Below, piece after piece: positions 1 to 7,096 of a stretch of 64,000 nt of DNA; the first letter of the stretch is position 1, and the number at the start of each line of letters is the position of its first letter. This DNA comes from Streptomyces sp. RB17 (GTDB lineage Bacteria > Actinomycetota > Actinomycetes > Streptomycetales > Streptomycetaceae). The stretch lies in assembly GCF_009604455.1 (NCBI RefSeq), contig NZ_WEGL01000005.1, forward strand, positions 496,001-560,000. Reading direction: 5' to 3'. The notes under the pieces were generated by a model, which was given only the letters and a program-made list of their open reading frames with translations, made no database searches and was not told the origin of the DNA. The position numbers and the translations under genes are program-made.

Positions 1-164
1 ACAGCCAGGACCCGGTTCCCGCGCACCGCGCCGTACTGGACGCCGTACGCGGCCAGGACCCGCGGGCCGCCGAGGCCGCCATGCACGCCCTGCTGGAGCA
101 GGCCGGACGCGACCTGGACCGGATCGACGGCCCCGACGACACGAAAGGCACCGGCGGCAAGTGA
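1..164 (+). CDS. GntR/FadR-family regulator, C-terminal end only (partial)
   Basis: The frame enters from the left edge and stops at 162-164. The visible 53 residues match the last helices of an FCD effector domain: an HRAVLDAV helix followed by DPRAAEAAMHALL. FCD regulators bind sugar acids or other carboxylates through a metal held by Asp and His residues. Here the His usually found about three residues after the last Met is Leu, with a His directly after the Met instead. The stop codon overlaps the GTG of the galactonate dehydratase gene in a GTGA, so it probably controls, and is translated with, the sugar-acid operon that follows. The DNA-binding domain lies outside the window. Confidence 0.75.
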   Translation, partial: SQDPVPAHRAVLDAVRGQDPRAAEAAMHALLEQAGRDLDRIDGPDDTKGTGGK

Positions 165-1306
165 AGATCGCCCGCATCGAAACGTTCCTGGTTCCGCCGC
201 GCTGGCTGTTCTGCCGGATCGAGACCGACGACGGCGTGGTCGGCTGGGGCGAACCCGTCGTCGAGGGACGCGCGGAGGTGGTCCGCGCAGCCGTCGACGT
301 ACTCGCCGAACAGCTCCTCGGGCAGGACCCGCTGCGCATCCAGGACCACTGGCAGGTGCTCACCAAGGGCGGCTTCTACCGAGGCGGCCCCGTGCTGTCC
401 AGCGCGGTCGCCGGCCTCGACCAGGCCCTGTGGGACATCGCCGGGAAGACCTACGGCGCCCCGGTGCACGCCCTGCTGGGCGGGCCCGTGCGTGAACGCG
501 TCCGGGTCTACGCCTGGGTCGGCGGCGACGAGCCCGCCGAGCTGACCGACCAGATAGCGGCCCAGGTGGACGCCGGTTTCACGGCGGTGAAGATGAACGC
601 CGCGGGAGCCACCTCACCGATCACGACCGCGGCCGAGACGGCGGCCGTCGTGGCCCGGGTGGCAGCCGCCCGCGAGGCGCTCGGCCCGCACCGGGACGTG
701 GCGGTGGACTTCCACGGCCGCTTCACCGCCGCCGGAGCCCGCCGCGTCCTGGCCGAACTGGCCCCGCTGCACCCCCTGTTCGTGGAGGAGCCGGTCCTCC
801 CCGAGCACGGTCACCTGCTGCCCGGTCTCGTCACCGCGAGCACGGTGCCGCTGGCGACCGGCGAACGCCTCTACTCCCGCAGCGACTTCCTGCCCGCCCT
901 CACCGCCGGAGTCGCCATCGCCCAGCCCGACCTGTCCCACGCCGGAGGCATCTCCGAAGTCCACCGGATCGCCTCCCTCGCCGACACCTTCGGCGCCCAG
1001 CTGGCCCCGCACTGCCCCCTCGGCCCCATCGCACTGGCGGCCAGCCTCCAGATCGCCTTCGCCACCCCCAACTTCCTGATCCAGGAGCAGAGCCGCGGCA
1101 TCCACTACAACAAGGACGCCGACCTGCTGTCGTACGTCGTCGATCCCGAACCGTTCCGGTTCGTGGACGGCCACGCCCGCCGCAGCGACGTCCCCGGCCT
1201 CGGTGTCACCCTCGACGAGACGGCGGTGCGTGCCGCCGACCGCGGCGGGCACGCCTGGCGCAATCCCGTGTGGCGGCACCCCGACGGTTCGTTCGCGGAG
1301 TGGTGA
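161..1306 (+). CDS. dgoD: D-galactonate dehydratase
   Basis: Enolase-superfamily dehydratase of 381 residues, the usual length for DgoD. It should convert D-galactonate to 2-keto-3-deoxy-D-galactonate in the cytoplasm. The mandelate-racemase-type barrel ligands sit where DgoD has them: Asp183 and His185 in DFHGR, Glu209/210 in FVEEP, Glu235 in GERLYSR, and His284 in APHCPLGPIA. The DFHGR and APHCPLGPIA signatures separate it from other sugar-acid dehydratases. The GTG start at 161 overlaps the upstream stop (GTGA), which supports translational coupling. It is the first enzyme of a five-gene operon ending at 4801. Confidence 0.93.
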   Translation: MKIARIETFLVPPRWLFCRIETDDGVVGWGEPVVEGRAEVVRAAVDVLAEQLLGQDPLRIQDHWQVLTKGGFYRGGPVLSSAVAGLDQALWDIAGKTYGAPVHALLGGPVRERVRVYAWVGGDEPAELTDQIAAQVDAGFTAVKMNAAGATSPITTAAETAAVVARVAAAREALGPHRDVAVDFHGRFTAAGARRVLAELAPLHPLFVEEPVLPEHGHLLPGLVTASTVPLATGERLYSRSDFLPALTAGVAIAQPDLSHAGGISEVHRIASLADTFGAQLAPHCPLGPIALAASLQIAFATPNFLIQEQSRGIHYNKDADLLSYVVDPEPFRFVDGHARRSDVPGLGVTLDETAVRAADRGGHAWRNPVWRHPDGSFAEW

Positions 1307-2151
1307 GCCGCATGCTCGACATCGTCACTGACCCCGCCCACGGCGGCCGCTGGACCTCTCTGCGCGCCGGCGGCCGCGAATGGCTCTGGCACCGCCACGC
1401 ACCGGAAAGGGACACGGCCGCACCCGGTGACGCGTTCGTCGACGCGGGCGGGCTCGAGGAGTGTCTGCCCACCGTCCGCGGCCGCCCCGACCACGGCGAC
1501 GCCTGGTCCCGCCCGTGGACCCGGGACGGCGACACCGACCGCCTCCACTGCGACTCCTTCACCCTGGCCCGCACCATCCGCGCCACACCCGACGGCGCCG
1601 AGGCCGACTACACGCTGACCGCCGAACCGGGCTTCCGCTTCCTCTGGGCGGCCCACGCCCTGCTCGACCTCTCCCAGGACGCGACCCTCCGCATGAGCGG
1701 CGGCGCGACCACCCGCCTCTTCCCGGAAGCCGCACCCCTGTTGCGGGAACAGTGGCCCGCCGGCGCCCCCTGGGTCGCGGGTGCCTGGCCCGCGCCCCGC
1801 GGGCTCGCCCTCGACCGGTTCGGCCCCGACGACGGCACCGCGGTCGGAGCCGTCGTCGACACGCACCTGTGCTGCGTGCACGACGGCCCCGACCGGCTGG
1901 TCCTGAGCCTGCGCGTGCACGAACAACCCCTGGCCGGAAGGGCCATGCCCAGGCAGCCCGTGTCGATCGCCCTGTGGCGCAACCTCGGCGGCTTCCCCCA
2001 GCAGGACCCCTACCGCAGCACGGGCGTCGAGCCCATGCTCGGCCGCGTCTTCGACCTCGCCGACGCAGGCCCCGAGGACGCCGCACAGGTGCCCGCCACG
2101 GCAGAGATGCGCTGGCGACTCACGCTCACCACCGCCTGCCGCTGCCCCTGA
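1303..2151 (+). CDS. Aldose 1-epimerase family protein
   Basis: A protein of about 282 residues with the beta-rich pattern of galactose mutarotase-like proteins, including LEECLPTV and a late GGFPQQDPY segment. Such proteins interconvert alpha and beta anomers of aldoses or bind sugars non-catalytically. I chose GTG 1303 because it overlaps the dgoD stop as GTGA. ATG 1312 is possible, and a longer frame from 1270 would overlap dgoD by 37 bases. Its place between galactonate dehydratase and the aldolase suggests it prepares galactose anomers for oxidation. I cannot confirm the catalytic His/Glu pair by eye, so family membership is firmer than activity. Confidence 0.75.
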   Translation: MSRMLDIVTDPAHGGRWTSLRAGGREWLWHRHAPERDTAAPGDAFVDAGGLEECLPTVRGRPDHGDAWSRPWTRDGDTDRLHCDSFTLARTIRATPDGAEADYTLTAEPGFRFLWAAHALLDLSQDATLRMSGGATTRLFPEAAPLLREQWPAGAPWVAGAWPAPRGLALDRFGPDDGTAVGAVVDTHLCCVHDGPDRLVLSLRVHEQPLAGRAMPRQPVSIALWRNLGGFPQQDPYRSTGVEPMLGRVFDLADAGPEDAAQVPATAEMRWRLTLTTACRCP

Positions 2152-2175
2152 ATCGCCCAGCAAGGAGACCGGTAC

Positions 2176-2808
2176 GTGGATCTACCCGCTGCCCTGGCAG
2201 CCCACCGCCTGCTCGCCATCGTCCGCGGACGCGACGCCGACGCCGCGCTGCGCACCGTACTCACCCTGGCCGAGGAGGGCATCGACCTCATCGAGGTGTC
2301 GCTCACCGGCACGGACGCCCTCACCGTCATCGCGCGCGCCCGTGAACTCCTCGGCGGCGACCGCGCCTTGGGCGCCGGCACCGTCCTGACCGCCGACGAC
2401 GCCCGTGCCGCCCACCGCGCGGGCGCGACCTTCGTGGTCACACCCGGCCTGGGAGAGGGCATACCGGCGGCACAGGACCTGGGCCTGCCGGTGCTCGCCG
2501 GCGTTTTCACCCCGACCGACGTGATCGCCGCCCGGAGGATGGGCGCGGCGGCACTGAAGGTCTTCCCGATCGCCCAGGCCGGGGGAGCGGCGTATGTGAA
2601 GGCGCTGCGCGGCCCGTTCCCCGATGCCTCGTTCGTCCCGGTGGGCGGAGTCGACGAAGCGGTCGCCCGTGACTGTCTCGCCGCCGGCGCGGCGGCGGTC
2701 GGCATCGGATCCCCGCTCGTCGGCGACGCCGCCGACGGCGGCAGCGTCGACGCGCTCAGGGCCCGCGCCCGCACCTTCCGCACCGCCGTACGCGAGGCGG
2801 CACCGTGA
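2176..2808 (+). CDS. 2-dehydro-3-deoxy-6-phosphogalactonate/gluconate aldolase
   Basis: Class I aldolase of 210 residues, typical of the KDPG/KDPGal family. It cleaves the phosphorylated keto-deoxy sugar acid to pyruvate and glyceraldehyde 3-phosphate. Visible motifs are IVRG (Arg17), IEVSL with Glu40, GAGTVLT, FVVTPGL, and LKVFP with the Schiff-base Lys128. KDPG aldolases usually read IEVTLRT at Glu40; the second Arg is absent here, which fits a galactonate-type enzyme better (inference). The GTG start has an AAGGAGA ribosome site about 8 bases upstream. The stop overlaps the next GTG as GTGA. It would act after the kinase encoded at 3734. Confidence 0.88.
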   Translation: MDLPAALAAHRLLAIVRGRDADAALRTVLTLAEEGIDLIEVSLTGTDALTVIARARELLGGDRALGAGTVLTADDARAAHRAGATFVVTPGLGEGIPAAQDLGLPVLAGVFTPTDVIAARRMGAAALKVFPIAQAGGAAYVKALRGPFPDASFVPVGGVDEAVARDCLAAGAAAVGIGSPLVGDAADGGSVDALRARARTFRTAVREAAP

Positions 2809-3737
2809 TCCCCGACTCCCTCCCCACCCGTCCCGACCGCCTCGAACTCGGCGAAGGCATCCGCTGGACGGGCACCGGGATCATCCTCGTGGACCTCCTC
2901 GCCGGTCGCCTCCTCGCGGCCCCGGCCGATCCCGCTGCCCCGCTGCGCACCCTCGCCCGACTCCCCGTCCCGCTGGGGGCCGTCGCGCCCGTGGCCGGTC
3001 ACCCGGGCACCTGGATCGCGGCCGCGGGAACCGGCATCTGCCTGCTGCACCCCGACGGCACCACGACCTGGTCGGCACGCCCGGAGGACAAGCCGGGGCC
3101 CCGCATGCGCATGAACGACGCCGTGGCCGACCCCTCGGGCCGGTTCTGGGCGGGCAGCATGGCGTACGACGCCGACGAGGGCGCGGGCTCGCTGTACCGG
3201 GTCGACCACGACGGCACGGTCGTGCGGGTCCTGGACGGCATCACCGTGCCCAACGGCCCGGTGTTCACCCCGGACGGCCGCTCGATGTACCTGGCCGACA
3301 GCGCGCGGGGCGTCATCCTGCGCTATCCCGTCGACCCGCGCACCGCCCGGCTCGGCACATCCGAGGTCTTCGTCACCGTGGACGACGGCAACCCCGACGG
3401 GATGGCGATCGACGTGGAAGGCGCCGTATGGGTCGCCGTCTGGGGCACCGGGACGGTACGCCGGCACCTGCCCGACGGCACCCTCGACCGCATCGTGCAA
3501 CTGCCCGCGAGCAGGCCGGCGGGCGTGTGCCTGGAAGGCGACGTCCTGCACATCACCACGGCCCGCCTGGGCCTGAACCCGCCCGGGCGGTACGACGGCG
3601 CCGTGTTCAGCATCCGGGTCGAGGTCCCCGGGACTCCCGCAGCTCCCTACGGCCCGGCCCCCTCCGTCATGTCGGCGGCGCGGGCGACGCCTCGGGATGA
3701 CGCCCCCTCCGAGGCGTCCGGGCAGGGACCGGCATGA
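2805..3737 (+). CDS. SMP-30/gluconolactonase family lactonase
   Basis: Six-bladed beta-propeller of the SMP-30 family, 310 residues, within the family norm. It should hydrolyse an aldonolactone, most likely galactono- or gluconolactone given its operon. Family motifs are the N-terminal GEGIRW, MRMNDAVADPSGRFW with the metal-binding Asn, VPNGPVFTPDG, and DGNPDGMAID with the catalytic-type Asp. The GTG start overlaps the aldolase stop by four bases, and its own stop overlaps the kinase ATG. No signal peptide is seen, so it is cytoplasmic. It implies that galactose enters by oxidation to the lactone, yet no galactose dehydrogenase is encoded beside it. Confidence 0.88.
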   Translation: MIPDSLPTRPDRLELGEGIRWTGTGIILVDLLAGRLLAAPADPAAPLRTLARLPVPLGAVAPVAGHPGTWIAAAGTGICLLHPDGTTTWSARPEDKPGPRMRMNDAVADPSGRFWAGSMAYDADEGAGSLYRVDHDGTVVRVLDGITVPNGPVFTPDGRSMYLADSARGVILRYPVDPRTARLGTSEVFVTVDDGNPDGMAIDVEGAVWVAVWGTGTVRRHLPDGTLDRIVQLPASRPAGVCLEGDVLHITTARLGLNPPGRYDGAVFSIRVEVPGTPAAPYGPAPSVMSAARATPRDDAPSEASGQGPA

Positions 3738-4801
3738 ACGGGGCGGGAACCGAACCGGCCGGCATGGGGGCGCCGTGGCGCCCCTCCGAGGGACGGGTGG
3801 TGTGCATCGGCGAGACGATGGCGGCCCTCTCGCCCGATCCGCCGGAACCGCTGGAGCGGGCCGGGCAGTTGAAGCTGTCGGTGGCCGGTGCGGAGTCGAA
3901 CGTGGCCATGTACCTGGCCGACCACGGCATCCCCGTGGCCTGGCTCTCGGCACTCGGAGACGACGCGCTGGGCAGGCGTGTCCGCGCCGCCGTGTCCGCT
4001 GCCGGAGTCGACGTCTCGCACCTGCGCACCGACGCCCACCACCCCACGGGGCTCCTCGTGAAGAACCCCGGTCCTGCCGGCACCCGCGTGCACTACTACC
4101 GAGCGGGCTCGGCGGCCTCGACGCTCGGCCCCGAGCTGCTGGACCAGGAGCCCGTGCGCTCGGCCGGCCTGCTGCACTTCACCGGCATCACACCGGCGCT
4201 CTCGCCCTCCTGCCGGGAGCTGGTCACGAGAGCCCTGACCCCTCCGGCCGACGGACGGCCCCACACGGTCAGCTTCGATGTCAACCACCGGCCCGCCCTC
4301 TGGCCGGACGGCACGGCGGCCACCGTGCTGCGCCGGCTGGCCGACCGGGCGGACATCGTCTTCGTCGGTCTCGACGAGGCGCAGGGCCTGTGGGGCCAGG
4401 ACCTCACCGTGACCGGCCTGCGACGGCTGCTCCCGCATCCCCGCATCCTCGTGGTCAAGGACGGCGCCCGCGCCGCCACCGCCTTCACCGAGGGCGGTGT
4501 CCACACCGTGCCGGCGCTCCGGACGACGGTGGTGGAGCCCGTGGGCGCCGGCGACGCCTTCGCCGCGGGCTTCCTCGCGGGCCTGCTGCGGGGAGTCCCC
4601 CCGACGGGGGCGCTCAGACTGGGGCACATCACCGCGGTGTCGGCCCTGCAAGTGACCGGAGACCACGGCCCGTTGCCGGACGCACATCAGATCGGACGCC
4701 TCCTCGCCCTGCCGGCCTCGGAGTGGGAGGCACTGGGCCGTGCGGTCTCACCGGGCGACGCACCCTTCTCGCGCCGGAGCGTGCGAGGGGCCGACCGATG
4801 A
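3734..4801 (+). CDS. PfkB-family 2-keto-3-deoxygluconate/galactonate kinase
   Basis: Ribokinase-fold sugar kinase of 355 residues. The N-terminal CIGETMAALSPD and VAGAESNVAMYLA segments and the C-terminal VEPVGAGDAFAAGFLAG, with its catalytic Asp and anion hole, are typical of KDG kinases. It would phosphorylate 2-keto-3-deoxygalactonate (or gluconate) at O6, feeding the aldolase encoded at 2176. ATG 3734 overlaps the lactonase stop as ATGA. The last codons overlap a small reading frame of 44 codons. It is the last recognisable enzyme of the De Ley-Doudoroff operon. Confidence 0.9.
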   Translation: MNGAGTEPAGMGAPWRPSEGRVVCIGETMAALSPDPPEPLERAGQLKLSVAGAESNVAMYLADHGIPVAWLSALGDDALGRRVRAAVSAAGVDVSHLRTDAHHPTGLLVKNPGPAGTRVHYYRAGSAASTLGPELLDQEPVRSAGLLHFTGITPALSPSCRELVTRALTPPADGRPHTVSFDVNHRPALWPDGTAATVLRRLADRADIVFVGLDEAQGLWGQDLTVTGLRRLLPHPRILVVKDGARAATAFTEGGVHTVPALRTTVVEPVGAGDAFAAGFLAGLLRGVPPTGALRLGHITAVSALQVTGDHGPLPDAHQIGRLLALPASEWEALGRAVSPGDAPFSRRSVRGADR

Positions 4802-4932
4802 AGTCGCTGACCGAGGCGCCGGTGGTCCGGGCAACGTCCGACGACGCGGGGACGACCACCGGTACGCGGGCCCCGCGACACCGTGGACACTCCGCAACGG
4901 CGCCGCCTGCGGCCCGTACGAGTCCGGAGTAG
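4798..4932 (+). CDS. Possible small ORF, 44 codons (uncertain)
   Basis: An ATG at 4798 overlaps the kinase stop as ATGA, as every other junction of this operon does, and reads 44 codons starting MKSLTEAPVV. The product is rich in Thr, Ala and Arg and matches nothing I know. It could be the stump of a lost sixth operon gene, for example a dehydrogenase, or chance. Only the overlap geometry argues for it. Confidence 0.25.
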   Translation: MKSLTEAPVVRATSDDAGTTTGTRAPRHRGHSATAPPAARTSPE

Positions 4933-4966
4933 CGTCTTCCACATACGCCCGCCCGGAGGTGACGCG

Positions 4967-5413
4967 ATGCCGAACAGCGAACCGGTGGCAGACGGCCCGG
5001 GACGTCAGGGACGGCGATCCGAGGCGTGGAAGACCGCGCTCACGGTTGTCCAGGAGGTGCAACCACCTTCCGTCCCGGAGGGCGCACAGGCCATGACCGT
5101 GCGCGTCGAGTTCCCTCCCGGAGACCCCGGCACGCCTCCGCACCGGCACTTCGGTCCGGCCTTCGGATATGTGCTGGAGGGCGAGATGCTGTTCGAGCTG
5201 GAGGGGGAGCCCGAGCGGGTGATCCGGGCCGGGGAGGCGTTCTGGGAGCCCGGGGGCGACGTGATCCACTACCAGGACGGCAACAACCGAACCGACATGC
5301 CGGTTCGGTTCCTCGTCACGATGCTGTGCGAGCCCGGCAAACCCATGCTCGTCCTCGTCGACGAGGAAGAACTGGCACAGCGCAAGGACAAGCGCGCCCC
5401 ACGCCCTGCGTAG
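4967..5413 (+). CDS. Cupin-domain protein
   Basis: A 148-residue single-domain cupin. Motif 1 is visible around PPHRHFGPAFGYVLEG and motif 2 around PGGDVIHYQDGNN, giving metal-ligand His residues in both. Small cupins of this type bind a metal and either isomerise or oxidise small molecules or only sense them; nothing here fixes the substrate. ATG 4967 follows GGAGGTGAC by a short spacer, so I prefer it to upstream starts in the same frame. It lies between the galactonate operon and the aldehyde oxidase genes. Confidence 0.78.
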   Translation: MPNSEPVADGPGRQGRRSEAWKTALTVVQEVQPPSVPEGAQAMTVRVEFPPGDPGTPPHRHFGPAFGYVLEGEMLFELEGEPERVIRAGEAFWEPGGDVIHYQDGNNRTDMPVRFLVTMLCEPGKPMLVLVDEEELAQRKDKRAPRPA

Positions 5414-5589
5414 AGCGTGTGACAGGAAGACGGCGACGGCGGCGACGATCGGCTCGCAGTGCCTGTCCTCCAGGCCGCCTCTATCGTGAAATGACGTGGC
5501 CAATCTTCCCGAAACTGTCGAATCGGCTCACCGGGTCTGCGCCGTGTGCCGGGCTGGAGCCGTGCGCGACCTGTCCCGAGGAGGACGCG

Positions 5590-6120
5590 ATGACGGACGT
5601 GGCGAGCAGGCGGGACGTGGGTGAGCGGCCTGCGGCTCCGGAGCGGGTCATCACCCTCACGGTGAACGGACGGTCGTACGCCCTGCGCATGGACACGCGG
5701 GTCACCTTGCTGGACGCGCTGCGTGACCGGCTGGGGCTGGTGGGCACGAAGAAGGGCTGTGACCAGGGCGCCTGCGGCGCATGCACCGTCCACCTGGACG
5801 GCCGGAGGGTGCTGGCCTGCCTGACCCTGGCGGCGCAGGCGGAGGGCCGGGAGATCACCACCATCGAGGGCATCGCCGACGCCGACGGCCCGCACCCCGT
5901 GCAGCAGGCGTTCATGGAGCACGACGCCTTCCAGTGCGGCTTCTGCACGCCGGGGCAGATCATGTCCGCGGTGGCGCTCATGGCCGAGGGCCGGGCCGGC
6001 TCGGACGAGGAGATCCGGGAGTTCATGAGCGGAAACCTGTGCCGGTGCGGTGCCTATCCCAACATCGTCGCGGCGATTCGCGAGGCCGCCTCCCGGGGAG
6101 GTCACGATGCGCGCCTTTGA
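5590..6120 (+). CDS. Aldehyde oxidase, [2Fe-2S] subunit (PaoA/YagT-like)
   Basis: Small iron-sulfur subunit of a molybdenum hydroxylase, 176 residues. The N-terminal plant-ferredoxin domain shows CDQGACGACTV plus a later Cys. The C-terminal domain shows QCGFCTPGQ and NLCRCGAYPN. Together they ligate two [2Fe-2S] clusters that carry electrons from the molybdenum site to FAD. Unlike E. coli PaoA it has no twin-arginine signal, so the complex is probably cytoplasmic. The ATG at 5590 follows GAGGACGCG. It overlaps the FAD-subunit gene by 14 bases. Confidence 0.93.
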   Translation: MTDVASRRDVGERPAAPERVITLTVNGRSYALRMDTRVTLLDALRDRLGLVGTKKGCDQGACGACTVHLDGRRVLACLTLAAQAEGREITTIEGIADADGPHPVQQAFMEHDAFQCGFCTPGQIMSAVALMAEGRAGSDEEIREFMSGNLCRCGAYPNIVAAIREAASRGGHDARL

Positions 6121-7096
6121 CTACGTCCGGGCCACCGACACCCGTGAGGCGGTGCGGTTGCTGGCGGAGGACCCGGCGGCGTCCTGCCTCGCGGGCGGCA
6201 CGACACAGCTGGACCTGATGAAGGACGGAGTCCTGGAGCCGCCGCGGCTGATCGACATCACCCGGCTCCCGCTGCACGGCGTCGAACGACGTGGCGAGGT
6301 CCTCCACGTGGGAGCCCTGGCCACCATGGAGGAACTCGCCGCCGACGCCACGGTGGCCGAGCGCCTGCCCCTGGTGCGCGAGTCCCTGCTGCAGGGCGCA
6401 TCGGTGCAACTGCGGAACATGGCCACCATCGGCGGCAACCTGCTGCAGCGCACACGCTGCCGCTACTTCCGGGACCCCACGGTCGCCGAATGCAACAAGC
6501 GCACGCCGGGTTCCGGCTGCGCCGCGGTGCAGGGGGCTGCGCGCATGCACGCCGTGCTCGGCGCGAGCGAGCGGTGCATCGCGCTGCACGCATCCGACCT
6601 GGCTGTCGCCCTGGTGGCGCTCGACGCGGTCGTGCACATCCAGGGGCTGTCAAAGGCTCGCACCGTGCCACTGACGGAGTTCTACCTGACGGCCGACGAG
6701 AGCCCCCAGCGCGAGAACGTCCTGGAGCACGCCGAGCTGATCACCGAGGTCGAGATCCCGCTCCCGCCGCCCGTCGCCCGCTCGGGCTACCTCAAGGTCC
6801 GCGACCGGGCATCGTACGAGTTCGCCCTCACCTCGGCCGCGGTGCTGCTCGTCGTGGCGGACGGCACGATCCACCAGGCCCGGGTCGGCCTCGGCGGCGT
6901 GGGCACGAAACCCTGGCGGGCCTACGAGGCCGAGCACGTGCTGACCGGGGCACCCGCCACGACGACCACGTTCCAGGACGCGGCCGAGGCGACCATGCGC
7001 GACGCCTTCACCGTCCCCGGAACGGCGTTCAAGGTGCCGCTCGCCCGGCGCACCCTGGTACGCGAGCTGCAGACCGTCTCGGGAGTGACCGCATGA
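6107..7096 (+). CDS. Aldehyde oxidase, FAD subunit with extra Fe-S cysteines (PaoB/YagS-like)
   Basis: FAD-binding subunit of 329 residues. The CoxM-type FAD motifs are ASCLAGGTTQL and ATIGGNLLQ. Directly after the second motif is the insertion typical of PaoB, with Cys118, Cys129, Cys138 and Cys157, which in the E. coli enzyme class holds an additional [4Fe-4S] cluster between FAD and the small subunit. The ATG at 6107 is preceded by GGGGAGG. The stop overlaps the next ATG (ATGA). The three genes must be co-translated to assemble the trimer. Confidence 0.92.
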   Translation: MRAFDYVRATDTREAVRLLAEDPAASCLAGGTTQLDLMKDGVLEPPRLIDITRLPLHGVERRGEVLHVGALATMEELAADATVAERLPLVRESLLQGASVQLRNMATIGGNLLQRTRCRYFRDPTVAECNKRTPGSGCAAVQGAARMHAVLGASERCIALHASDLAVALVALDAVVHIQGLSKARTVPLTEFYLTADESPQRENVLEHAELITEVEIPLPPPVARSGYLKVRDRASYEFALTSAAVLLVVADGTIHQARVGLGGVGTKPWRAYEAEHVLTGAPATTTTFQDAAEATMRDAFTVPGTAFKVPLARRTLVRELQTVSGVTA

